Positions 54,889 to 63,173 of a DNA stretch of 64,000 nucleotides are shown piece by piece; position 1 is the stretch's first letter; every line of letters begins with the position of its first letter. The notes under the pieces are model-generated. The model had not been told where the DNA came from. It made no database searches and saw nothing but the letters and a program-made list of their open reading frames with translations. Made by a program: the position numbers and the translations under genes. Source of the stretch: Acidimicrobiales bacterium (GTDB taxonomy: Bacteria; Actinomycetota; Acidimicrobiia; Acidimicrobiales; Palsa-688); NCBI GenBank assembly GCA_036378675.1, contig DASUWA010000017.1, positions 1-64,000 on the forward strand, given 5' to 3'.

Positions 54889-57800
54889 TCAACCGGCTGT
54901 CAAGCATGAGGGTCCGAGCAGCACTCGAAGCTCGGCGAGCAGTCCCTTTGTCGTGTCGACGCTGAACTGCGAGGCGAGCCGGATGCACTTCGCGCCGACG
55001 TGCAGGAGGACCGGGGAGGGCCCGGGGTGCTCCGAGAGGAGCCTCTTCAACGACTCCACCCGCGCATCGGTCAGCGCGTGAAGAGGCAGCTCCAGGTGGA
55101 GCGGCTCGATGGATCCGTCGACCTTCAGCTCAGGGCGCTTGAGCTCCATGCAGATCAGCTTCGGCTGGTCCTCCTTCAGGTCCAACCGGCCCTTCACGCA
55201 GACAACGGCGTCGTCCGCGAGCAGATAGCCCACCTCGGTCATCACCCTCGGGAAAACCCACACCTCCACCGACGACTGCAAATCCTCCAGCAGGAAGGTG
55301 GCCATCAGGTCTCCCCGCTTGGTGTACTTCCGGGCCAGCCCGGTAACAACCCCGCCGACCCAGCGGGTCTCCCCGTCCCGACCCTGCTCTTTGAAGTCGC
55401 CGATCGTCCCATCCACGTGCCTCGCCAGCGCCGCCTCTGCCCCTTTCAGCGGGTGGTCGCTCAGGTAGAGGCCGAGCATTTCTTTCTCGAAGGCCAGGCG
55501 GGTGTGCTTGTCGAACTCGCGGTCCGGCACGGGCATGCGGGCTTCGTCGAAGAGCGGCTGTCCGGAGCCGTTGAGGTCGCCGAAGAGGCTCATCACCCCC
55601 TGGTCCTCTTCGCGGCGGCGAGCCAAGGTGCGGTCGACGATCTGCTCGAACACGGTGCAGAGGCCCTGGCGCGGGTGACCAAGCGAATCGAAGGCTCCCG
55701 CTTTGATCAAGGACTCGACGGTTCGCTTGTTGAGCACCATCGGATCGACCCGGGCGCAGAAGTCATAGAAGTCGCTGAAACTGCCTTCCTTCTCGCGCTC
55801 GTCGATGATCTTCTCGACGAGCGCCTCGCCCACGTTGCGTATCGCCGAGAGTCCGAACGGGATGGTCCAGCGGGAATCCGCTCCGTCGCCGACGCGGACC
55901 GCGGTGAAGTCGGACGACGACAAGTTGACGTCGGGAACCAGCACCTCCATGCCCATCGCCCGGCACTCGGCGAGGTATACCGCGGTCCTGTCCTTGTCGT
56001 CCTTGACGCTGGTGAGTAGGGCGGCGAGGTACTCGGCCGGGTAGTTCGCCTTGAGCCACGCGGTCTGGTACCCGACGAGTGCGTAGCCGTAAGCGTGCGA
56101 CTTGTTGAAGGCGTAGTCGGCGAACGGCTCGATGATGTCGAAGAGCCGCGCCCCTAGTTCGGAGCCGTAGCCGGTCCGCTCGCAACCGGCGATGAATTTT
56201 TCCCGCTCCTTCGCCATGACCTCGCGGATCTTCTTGCCCGCGGCCTTGCGCAGGTTGTCGGCTTCTTCGAGCGAGTAGCCGGCGATCTTCTGCGCGACGC
56301 GCATCATCGACTCCTGGAAGACCATCAGCCCCTGCGTGTCTGCCAGGACCTCCTCCAGGTCGGGGTGGAGGTAGGTGATCGGTTTGCGGCCGTTCTTGCG
56401 GTCGGCGTAGTCGTTGTGCATGTTCGCCGCCATCGGGCCCGGCCGGTACAGGGCGTTCAGGGCGGCGATATCGTCGAAGGAGTCGGGGGCAAGGGAGCGC
56501 ATGAGCGAGCGCATCGGGCCGCCCTCGAGTTGGAAGATCCCGATCGAGTCCCCGCGCTGGAGCATCTCGTAGACCTTGGGGTCGTCGAGCGGGATGTCGT
56601 CGATGTCGGGGCGTGCGCCGGTTGCGTCCTCGATCAGGTCCAGGGTCCGCTCGATGACGGAGAGGTTGCGCAGCCCGAGGAAGTCCATCTTGAGAAGGCC
56701 GAGGTCCTCGACCCCGTGCATTTCGTACTGGGTGACGATCGGCGCGTCCTCGGGCTTGCCACCGGGCTCGGGCTTGCGCTGGATCGGCAGGTGGTCGGTG
56801 AGGGGATCCCCCGATATCACCACTGCCGCGGCGTGGATGCCGTCCTGCCGGCGCATTCCCTCCAGCCCCCGGGCGACCCCGACCACCTTGGCGGCCTCGG
56901 GGTCGGTTGCCACGAGGTCTCGCAGCTCGGTCGCCTGCCTGTATCCGTCCGCGAACTTCGGGTCCTGTTCGAAGCACGCCCAAAGGGGGGTGTCTCGGCC
57001 CATCACCAGCGGCGGCATCAGCTTCGCGATCCGGTCGCCGAGCCCGTAAGGAAAGCCGAGCACGCGTGCGGCGTCACGCACCGCGGCCCTCGCTTTGATG
57101 GTGGAAAAAGTGACGATCTGCGCGACCCGATCCCATCCGTAACGTTCGGCCGCGTAGCGGATCATCTCTGAGCGATACCGCTCGTCGAAGTCCATATCGA
57201 TGTCAGGCATCTGCTTGCGGCCCGGGTTCAAGAAACGCTCGAACAGAAGGTCGTACCTGATCGGGTCGATGTCGACGATCCTCAGGCTGTAAGCCACGCA
57301 GCAACCTGCCGCACTCCCCCGACCTGGGCCGACGCGGATCCCGCTGTCCCTCGCGTGCCGAATCAAGTCCCACACCACGAGGAAGTAATCCGAGAAGCCC
57401 ATGTCCGAGATGACGCCCAGCTCGTACTCGAGCCGCGCGGTTACCGGCGGCGAAAGTGGCTCCCCGTATCGCTGCTCCGCGCCTTCGAAGGTGAGGTGCC
57501 TGAGATACGCGTCGGCCGTGTCGAAACCTTGGGGGCGGGGAAACGACGGGAGCTTCGGTTTTCCGAACTCGATCTCCACGTCCGCCCGCTCTGCGATCCA
57601 GAGGGTGTTGTCACACGCTTCGGGATAATCCCGGAACAGGTGGCGCATCTCTGCTGCCGACTTCAAGTAGTGCTCGTCTCCATGGAACTTGAAGCGCTTC
57701 GGGTCGTCCATCACCGACCCGGTCTGCACGCACAACAGCGCGTCGTGGGCTTCGGCATCGGACCGCGAGACGTAATGGCTGTCGTTGGTAGCCAGCAGCG

Positions 57801-58440
57801 GCGCGCCGATCCGCTGTGCTAGACGAATCAGCTGGGGGTTGGTGCGCTGCTGCTCGGGCAGACCGTGGTCCTGCAACTCCACGAACATCGACTCGCGCCC
57901 GAAGATGTCCTGCAGGCGGGCGGCGAGCCGGGTCGCGTTCTCGAAGTCGTCTCGGAGCAGTGCCTGCAGCACCACGCCGCCGAGGCAGCCTGTCGTGGCG
58001 ACGATCCCCTCGTGGTGGCGCTGAAGGAGCTCCCAGTCGCAGCGAGGCTTGTACCAGTAGCCCTCGAGATAAGCGTCCGAGGAGAGCTTCATCAGGTTCT
58101 TGTAGCCGTCGTTGGTCTCGGCAAGCAGCGTCAGGTGGTAGTACAACTTTTCGCCGGCCTCGGCGTCCCCGCCGGTGTCGTCTAACCGCCCCCGCCGCAC
58201 AGGTCGATCGAACCTCGACTCGCCGGCCATGTAAGCCTCGGTGCCGATGATCGGCTTTATGCCGGCGTTCCTTGCCGCCTTGTAGAAGTCGAGGACCCCG
58301 TACATGTTGCCGTGATCGGTGATCCCGATCGCCGGCTGGCCGTCGCTCACCGCCCGGGCAATCACATCCGGGACCCGCGCCGCACCGTCGAGCATCGAGA
58401 ACTCGGTGTGCTGGTGCAGATGGGTGAACGACGCCCCCAC
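54889..58440 (-). CDS. dnaE: DNA polymerase III alpha subunit (DnaE1 type)
   Basis: Main replicative polymerase, 1183 residues. The N-terminal PHP domain (about 1-280) keeps the metal-site residues seen in proofreading mycobacterial DnaE1: HLHQHTEFSMLDG, TDHGNMYG, GTEAYM, YYHLTLLA, TTGCLGG, ATNDSHYV. Polymerase catalytic Asps in MPDIDMDFDERY and LLKMDFLGLRNL. The tail has helix-hairpin-helix and OB-fold domains. GTG start (MGASFTHLHQH) with AGGAG 13 nt upstream. Three DnaA-box-like sites lie 60-95 nt before the start. Confidence 0.96.
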   Translation of the reverse strand: MGASFTHLHQHTEFSMLDGAARVPDVIARAVSDGQPAIGITDHGNMYGVLDFYKAARNAGIKPIIGTEAYMAGESRFDRPVRRGRLDDTGGDAEAGEKLYYHLTLLAETNDGYKNLMKLSSDAYLEGYWYKPRCDWELLQRHHEGIVATTGCLGGVVLQALLRDDFENATRLAARLQDIFGRESMFVELQDHGLPEQQRTNPQLIRLAQRIGAPLLATNDSHYVSRSDAEAHDALLCVQTGSVMDDPKRFKFHGDEHYLKSAAEMRHLFRDYPEACDNTLWIAERADVEIEFGKPKLPSFPRPQGFDTADAYLRHLTFEGAEQRYGEPLSPPVTARLEYELGVISDMGFSDYFLVVWDLIRHARDSGIRVGPGRGSAAGCCVAYSLRIVDIDPIRYDLLFERFLNPGRKQMPDIDMDFDERYRSEMIRYAAERYGWDRVAQIVTFSTIKARAAVRDAARVLGFPYGLGDRIAKLMPPLVMGRDTPLWACFEQDPKFADGYRQATELRDLVATDPEAAKVVGVARGLEGMRRQDGIHAAAVVISGDPLTDHLPIQRKPEPGGKPEDAPIVTQYEMHGVEDLGLLKMDFLGLRNLSVIERTLDLIEDATGARPDIDDIPLDDPKVYEMLQRGDSIGIFQLEGGPMRSLMRSLAPDSFDDIAALNALYRPGPMAANMHNDYADRKNGRKPITYLHPDLEEVLADTQGLMVFQESMMRVAQKIAGYSLEEADNLRKAAGKKIREVMAKEREKFIAGCERTGYGSELGARLFDIIEPFADYAFNKSHAYGYALVGYQTAWLKANYPAEYLAALLTSVKDDKDRTAVYLAECRAMGMEVLVPDVNLSSSDFTAVRVGDGADSRWTIPFGLSAIRNVGEALVEKIIDEREKEGSFSDFYDFCARVDPMVLNKRTVESLIKAGAFDSLGHPRQGLCTVFEQIVDRTLARRREEDQGVMSLFGDLNGSGQPLFDEARMPVPDREFDKHTRLAFEKEMLGLYLSDHPLKGAEAALARHVDGTIGDFKEQGRDGETRWVGGVVTGLARKYTKRGDLMATFLLEDLQSSVEVWVFPRVMTEVGYLLADDAVVCVKGRLDLKEDQPKLICMELKRPELKVDGSIEPLHLELPLHALTDARVESLKRLLSEHPGPSPVLLHVGAKCIRLASQFSVDTTKGLLAELRVLLGPSCLTAG

Positions 58441-58500
58441 GACTTAGCCTGATCTCCTTGTCTGACGTGCGAGAACGCTTTTCCGGACAGCGCCTGTAGG

Positions 58501-58535
58501 TCATCCACAGCTCCTGTGGAAGGCCCTGTGGAGAA
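58501..58535. promoter_or_regulatory. Cluster of three DnaA-box-like sites upstream of dnaE
   Basis: TCATCCACA (58501-58509, plus), TGTGGAAGG (58515-58523, reverse CCTTCCACA) and TGTGGAGAA (58527-58535, reverse TTCTCCACA, a full match to TTNTCCACA). The first two form TCCACAG-CTC-CTGTGGA, a perfect 7-bp inverted repeat. They lie 61-95 nt upstream of the dnaE GTG. Confidence 0.45.
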
Positions 58536-58608
58536 CTACAGCGCTGTGATTTCGCCGCCCCAGGCTAGCGCGGCCACCTCCGGTTGAACACGTTCCGAGG
58601 GCGGCTTT

Positions 58609-59130
58609 TTACAGGTAAGTCCCGCCGGCGGGCCTTTCGTCGGTGCGGGCGGGAAGGCTCCTCTGGCGCATTTGCTCGAGCTGAGCCCGTGCCGCCATCT
58701 GTTGAGCGAAGAGTGTCGCCTGGATGCCCTGGAAGAGCCCTTCGAGCCAACCGACCAGCTGGGCTTGGGCGACCCGCAGCTCCGATTCGCTCGGCACCTC
58801 GTCGGGGCCGAACGGCGACGTCATCCCGGCCAGCTCGTCCCGTAGGTCGGGAGAAAGCCCGTCGGCCAGCTCCCGCACGGAGGTGTCGTAGATCTCCCTC
58901 AACCGAGCCCGGCCGCGTTCGTCCAGCGGCGCCTGGCGAACTTCCTCCAGGAGCTGCTTGATCATCGAACCTATCCGCATCACCTTGGCGGGTTGCTCGA
59001 CCGCCTCCCGGTCGGGTTGGCCGGATTCCGCGGAGTCGCCCTCACCCGGAAGATCGCCGGGGATGATGAGCACCTGCTCACCCTGAGGGCCGTCGGACAT
59101 CGGGCCTTGGGACATCGGGTCTTGAGCCAT
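58609..59130 (-). CDS. bpa: Bacterial proteasome activator
   Basis: ATP-independent ring-forming activator of the 20S proteasome (Rv3780-like, DUF2587). 173 residues; the core VMRIGSMIKQLLEEVRQAP and the helix LVGWLEGLFQGIQATLFAQQ match the family. The mycobacterial protein ends in a GQYL motif that docks in the proteasome alpha pocket; here the end is GGTYL, keeping the Tyr-Leu. It starts with a one-base overlap of the preceding stop (TGATG). Implies a proteasome in this organism, encoded elsewhere. Confidence 0.9.
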   Translation of the reverse strand: MAQDPMSQGPMSDGPQGEQVLIIPGDLPGEGDSAESGQPDREAVEQPAKVMRIGSMIKQLLEEVRQAPLDERGRARLREIYDTSVRELADGLSPDLRDELAGMTSPFGPDEVPSESELRVAQAQLVGWLEGLFQGIQATLFAQQMAARAQLEQMRQRSLPARTDERPAGGTYL

Positions 59131-60266
59131 CACGTACCCAGTCTGCCCCGCTGCCCCAGCAACGGCACAAACATCTCGTCGGGTGTCAGCGACCCGTGCC
59201 GGCAAACCAGCACCGCTTCGGTGGTCTCGGAGGGGGCGAGGTAGCCGACGGGCTCGAACGGCACGACGGCCACGTCTCCTAGACGCGCCCTGATCGTCGG
59301 GGTCAACGGTCCCCCGAACCAGCCTTCCGCTTCGAGCTGGTCGCACGTTGCCACCCACGCCTCGTCGCCGTAGATCTCGCCGGCAAGGGTCGCAAGCTTC
59401 TCGATCGCTCCCGGCTCGCCGGCGGGAGCATGGAGCCAACGGAAGCGCGCTTCGCCGCTGGCCATCTCGATCTCGCTTGTCAATCGCGCGTCGAGGACGC
59501 GCGCCCTCTGCCCGACATCGACCTGCCCGTGATCCGATGTGACCGCGACCGCGACGTGGGAGGGGAGCTGGTCGAGAAGGTCACCGACTATCCGATCGAC
59601 CGCGATCAACTCGGCGTCGTAGTGGTCGTCGAACCCGTATATGTGCGCGATCTTGTCGACGCCTTCGTAGTACGCGTAAACGAGCGGCGCCCCCGCGGCG
59701 ATCTGGCGCCGAACCTCGACGGCGAGGCTCGAAGGCTGCACCCAACTGGCTTCGGCCGCCCCGCGTTGATGGGCGATGGTGAAGCCGGTCCCTTTGAACT
59801 CGGCCTTGCTCACCACCGGGATGGGCCGACCGCCGAAAGGAAGCAACGGTTGGAAGGCCACAGGGTCCACCACCTGGCGCATGTCCCCCAACTGCGTACG
59901 CCACCGCAGGACATTCATGACCTCGGGCCCGCCTTCGCCATCCACGACCAGCTTGTAACCGACGATCCCGTGAGCCGCCGGCGGGGCGGACACGGTTATC
60001 GAGGTCAGCGCGGTCGCGGTGGTGGTCGGGACCACCGAGGTGATCGGACCGCCCGGCATCTCGCTCAGCACCTGCGCGAACCCCGCTCGCTCCCCGAGCT
60101 GCAACCAGCCCAGCCCGTCGATCACCAGCATCACGACCTGTTCTGCTTCCCTCAGCGGGTCCGGAAGCCACTCCGGGCGAAGCCCGACGGGGCCGGTCAG
60201 GGCGGGTATCAGCCCGACCAGGTTCGGTCCGTCGTAGTCAGGAAGCACCGGCTGAGGCACACTCAT
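59130..60266 (-). CDS. Alkaline phosphatase-superfamily phosphodiesterase-like protein
   Basis: 378 residues from the ATG at 60266. Type I phosphodiesterase/nucleotide pyrophosphatase fold: metal-binding Asp in MLVIDGLGWLQL, nucleophile-type Thr in VVPTTTATALTS, GIVGYKLVVDG, and late metal ligands in GVDKIAHIYG and VTSDHGQVDVG. Substrate unknown; no signal peptide. It overlaps bpa by one base, so the two are cotranscribed; the reason for the pairing is unclear. Confidence 0.82.
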   Translation of the reverse strand: MSVPQPVLPDYDGPNLVGLIPALTGPVGLRPEWLPDPLREAEQVVMLVIDGLGWLQLGERAGFAQVLSEMPGGPITSVVPTTTATALTSITVSAPPAAHGIVGYKLVVDGEGGPEVMNVLRWRTQLGDMRQVVDPVAFQPLLPFGGRPIPVVSKAEFKGTGFTIAHQRGAAEASWVQPSSLAVEVRRQIAAGAPLVYAYYEGVDKIAHIYGFDDHYDAELIAVDRIVGDLLDQLPSHVAVAVTSDHGQVDVGQRARVLDARLTSEIEMASGEARFRWLHAPAGEPGAIEKLATLAGEIYGDEAWVATCDQLEAEGWFGGPLTPTIRARLGDVAVVPFEPVGYLAPSETTEAVLVCRHGSLTPDEMFVPLLGQRGRLGT

Positions 60267-60284
60267 CACGACCAACCCTAGAGG

Positions 60285-60290
60285 TACGAT
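60285..60290 (+). promoter_or_regulatory. Candidate -10 of leaderless promoter for the Rrf2 regulator
   Basis: TACGAT ends 6 nt before the GTG at 60297. Confidence 0.5.
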
Positions 60291-60296
60291 GGGACA

Positions 60297-60752
60297 GTGA
60301 AGGTATCCACGAGGGGGGATTACGCGAGCCGGGCGCTCCTTTCGATGGCTCTCCACGGCGGGCAAAGCCAGCCGACCTCCGTACGCGACATAGCCGAGCG
60401 TACCGGCCTTCCGCAGCCCTACCTCGAGCAGATCCTTCTGGCGTTGAAAGGCGCCGGGCTTGTTCGCTCGAAGCGCGGAGTCGGTGGCGGCTACGTGCTC
60501 GCGCGCGCTCCTCAGGACATCAGCCTCTGCCAGATCGTCAGCGCGGTCGAAGGCCCAATCGTCGCCGGCGACTTCGGCGAGCCGCACCAGAACGGCGCGT
60601 GCGACCACGAGGGTCAGTGCGTGCTGCTAGCGGTGTGGGCCGACGTCGGCGAGCACATGCGCAAGCATCTCGAGTCGTTCAGCCTCGCAGACATGGTCGT
60701 ACGCGCCCAGGGCAACGCGCCCGTGGCGCCGGCCGAGCTGCTCGCCCACTGA
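60297..60752 (+). CDS. Rrf2-family transcriptional regulator
   Basis: 151 residues. N-terminal winged helix (1-75): RGDYASRALLSMALHGG, SVRDIAERTGLPQPYLEQIL, LVRSKRGVGGGYVLAR. In the Rrf2 metal-loop position there are only two Cys (ACDHEGQC), with a nearby His, rather than the three of IscR. It may sense Fe-S or redox state, or another signal. Divergent from the phosphodiesterase gene (30-nt gap) and convergent with the CbiX gene. Apparently leaderless. Confidence 0.88.
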   Translation: MKVSTRGDYASRALLSMALHGGQSQPTSVRDIAERTGLPQPYLEQILLALKGAGLVRSKRGVGGGYVLARAPQDISLCQIVSAVEGPIVAGDFGEPHQNGACDHEGQCVLLAVWADVGEHMRKHLESFSLADMVVRAQGNAPVAPAELLAH

Positions 60753-60777
60753 CTCAAGCGGCACTCAATGAGAGTGC

Positions 60778-61707
60778 CTAATGAGTGTGACGGTGCGCCG
60801 CGGCCAGATGCGAGTGCCCGACCCCTATGGGCTGTCCGACCCGATCCTCTTTCCCAGGCCAGGGAGCACGGTAGGCGCACGTGTCGCAGTTGACGCCTGA
60901 CTCAGCCGCGGCAGAATCGCCTTGCTGATCATGCGATCCCGTCCCGATCGCTTCGCGGTACCGCCGGACGACCAACGGCACCAGCGCCGGCTCCGGCCCG
61001 ATGTAGCCGGCATCCACGTACTGAACGCCAGCATTGTCGAACACAGCTGACATTTCGGCGCGACCCCGCTCCACCAGTCGCCCATGGCAGAGGAACCACC
61101 ACGCGACCGCGACCCTCGTGTATCCAATCCGCACCATCGCGGCCGCCGCGTCCTCGATGCTCGGCCCGGTGATCCCACTGAAACCGACGTTGACGAACCC
61201 ACTTCCGGCCCACTCCCCCACGAGGCGGGCGGCTTTGTACGCGTCCGAGTTCGCATCCGGGTCCGAGCTTCCACGGGCCAGCACGAGTAGGGGCAAGCCC
61301 GCGCCACCCGCAGAGACAACAGACTTCCCCAACAGCTCCACCGCCTCTCTCGCCACACCGAGCGGCGTTCCGAACCGGAAGTCGACGGACGGATGCCGGT
61401 CGCGCGCTTCGAGAACGACCGCCGGCGAGTCGCTCTTCGCGTGCCCGGCGCCGAGGAGAACCAGCGGAAGGACGCCGATCCGTTCGCAGCCCCGTTCGAC
61501 CAGCCGGTCGATCGCCGCTCCCGCGGGCGGATCGTTGAGTTCTAGGAACCCGACCTCGACGGAGACGTAGGGCATCTCCGAAGCGACCAAGCCGCCGAGG
61601 GAGTGCATCTCCTCCACGCTCAGCTCGGAGCGGGACCCGTGACCGACCATCAGGAGTCCCTCCCGAGCAGGCAACGGTCCCCGCCCGCCACGACCGGTCC
61701 CGCCCAT
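60778..61707 (-). CDS. Tandem-domain CbiX-like sirohydrochlorin chelatase
   Basis: Inserts cobalt (or iron) into sirohydrochlorin. 309 residues from the ATG at 61707. Two CbiX-type halves: first (about 15-125) with LLMVGHGSRSE and LLGAGHAKSDS, second (about 130-245) with LVLARGSSDPDANSD and WWFLCHGRLVERG. The C-terminus has a Cys pair (NCDTCAYR) and a His-rich tail (GHSHLAAAHRHTH), probably a metal-delivery or cluster-binding segment. An open frame upstream overlaps cobB, so the later ATG is used. Divergent from cobB. Confidence 0.85.
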   Translation of the reverse strand: MGGTGRGGRGPLPAREGLLMVGHGSRSELSVEEMHSLGGLVASEMPYVSVEVGFLELNDPPAGAAIDRLVERGCERIGVLPLVLLGAGHAKSDSPAVVLEARDRHPSVDFRFGTPLGVAREAVELLGKSVVSAGGAGLPLLVLARGSSDPDANSDAYKAARLVGEWAGSGFVNVGFSGITGPSIEDAAAAMVRIGYTRVAVAWWFLCHGRLVERGRAEMSAVFDNAGVQYVDAGYIGPEPALVPLVVRRYREAIGTGSHDQQGDSAAAESGVNCDTCAYRAPWPGKEDRVGQPIGVGHSHLAAAHRHTH

Positions 61708-61788
61708 CGGGCCTTCTCCCACGCCTACCACGGGCGCCAAACCTAACCGACTCGCCTTCCGACCGCCGATGCTGCGAGCATCCGATTC

Positions 61789-63144
61789 GTGCCTTCGGAT
61801 CTGCTCGGCCCGCGCGTCGTCATCGCCGGCACCCACTCGGGGGTCGGCAAGACAACCGTCGCGACCGGGCTGATGGCTGCCCTACGTGCGGCCGGCCACC
61901 GGCCGGCGCCTGCGAAGGTCGGCCCGGATTTCATCGACCCCGGGTACCACTCCCTCGCGTGCGGTCGGCCCCCCCGGAACCTCGACGCTTGGCTTTCCGG
62001 GACCGAAACGATCCCGGGCCTCGCCGCCCGAGCTGCCAATGGAGGCGATGTCCTGGTGATCGAGGGGGTCATGGGCCTCTTCGACGGCGCCGGCGACAAC
62101 ACCCCGTCGTCGACCGCCGACATCTCCCGCATGCTCGACGCCCCGGTGGTGCTAGTCGTTGACGCGGCCGCGATGTCCGGCTCGGTGGCCGCCCTCGTTC
62201 ACGGCTTCAAGACCTTTGATCCCTCGTTGCGCTTCGCCGGCGTCATCCTCAACAAGGTCGGTTCCGAAGGACACGCGACGCTGCTGCGCGAAGCGATGGC
62301 ACCAACCGGGATTCCGGTGCTCGGCGCCCTTCCCCGCGACGACCGCCTCTCCTGGCGCGACCGCCACCTCGGCCTCGTTCCCGTCGCGGAACAACCTGCG
62401 CGAGTCGAAGCATCACTGTCCCACCTCGCTGCAGCGGTCTCCGAGCACATCGACCTCGACTCGGTCGTAGCCATCGCCGCTTCAGCACCCCACCGATCAC
62501 CGAGCGCACCGCCTTTGCCGCGCCCCGGCCCGCCCGTCGAAGTGGCGGTCGCCGCGGGCCGCGCGTTCACGTTTACCTACACCGACACGATCGACTCGCT
62601 GGAAGCCGGCGGCGCGCGAGTCTCCACGTTCGACCCGTTGTCAGATGCCAAGTTGCCAGATGCCGACGGAGTCATCATCGGTGGTGGATTCCCCGAGGTT
62701 CACGCTTCCGCGCTCGCCGGCAATCAACCGTTCCTGAACGATCTCAGGACGAAAGCCCAAGACGGAGTCCCGTTCTGGGCGGAGTGTGGAGGCCTTCTTC
62801 TCCTCGCCGAATCGCTCGACGGCCACAGGATGGCGGGAGTCCTGCCCGCGAAAGCGAGCATGACCGAACGCCTCACCCTCGGATACAGGGAAGCGACCAC
62901 CACCACCTCGACAGCCGTCGGCCCGGCCGGCACAACCTTCCGGGGCCACGAGTTCCACTATTCAAGGCTGCAGCCCCCCGGCGAGGCCCTGACGCTCAGC
63001 TCCCGCTGGGGAACCGCTGGCGAGGGCTGGGCGACACCAACGATGCTCGCCACCTACGTCCACCACCATCCCGGAGGAGACCCAGGCCTCGTTCAGGCCT
63101 TTCTCGGCGCCTGTGCCCTACGTCGTGCCCTACGTCGCGGCTAG
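61789..63144 (+). CDS. cobB: Cobyrinic/hydrogenobyrinic acid a,c-diamide synthase
   Basis: ATP and glutamine-dependent amidation of two side chains of the corrin ring. 451 residues. N-terminal P-loop AGTHSGVGKTTVATGL with VGPDFIDPGYH and EGVMGLFDGAGD; C-terminal class I glutaminase with the nucleophile Cys in FWAECGGLLLLAE and late HEFHYSR. Starts with GTG, 81 nt from the divergent CbiX gene, and is 29 nt upstream of the RHH-CobI gene. Confidence 0.92.
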   Translation: MPSDLLGPRVVIAGTHSGVGKTTVATGLMAALRAAGHRPAPAKVGPDFIDPGYHSLACGRPPRNLDAWLSGTETIPGLAARAANGGDVLVIEGVMGLFDGAGDNTPSSTADISRMLDAPVVLVVDAAAMSGSVAALVHGFKTFDPSLRFAGVILNKVGSEGHATLLREAMAPTGIPVLGALPRDDRLSWRDRHLGLVPVAEQPARVEASLSHLAAAVSEHIDLDSVVAIAASAPHRSPSAPPLPRPGPPVEVAVAAGRAFTFTYTDTIDSLEAGGARVSTFDPLSDAKLPDADGVIIGGGFPEVHASALAGNQPFLNDLRTKAQDGVPFWAECGGLLLLAESLDGHRMAGVLPAKASMTERLTLGYREATTTTSTAVGPAGTTFRGHEFHYSRLQPPGEALTLSSRWGTAGEGWATPTMLATYVHHHPGGDPGLVQAFLGACALRRALRRG

Positions 63145-63173
63145 CGCCTATTGTGCGTTCCCGTGAGCAGGAC

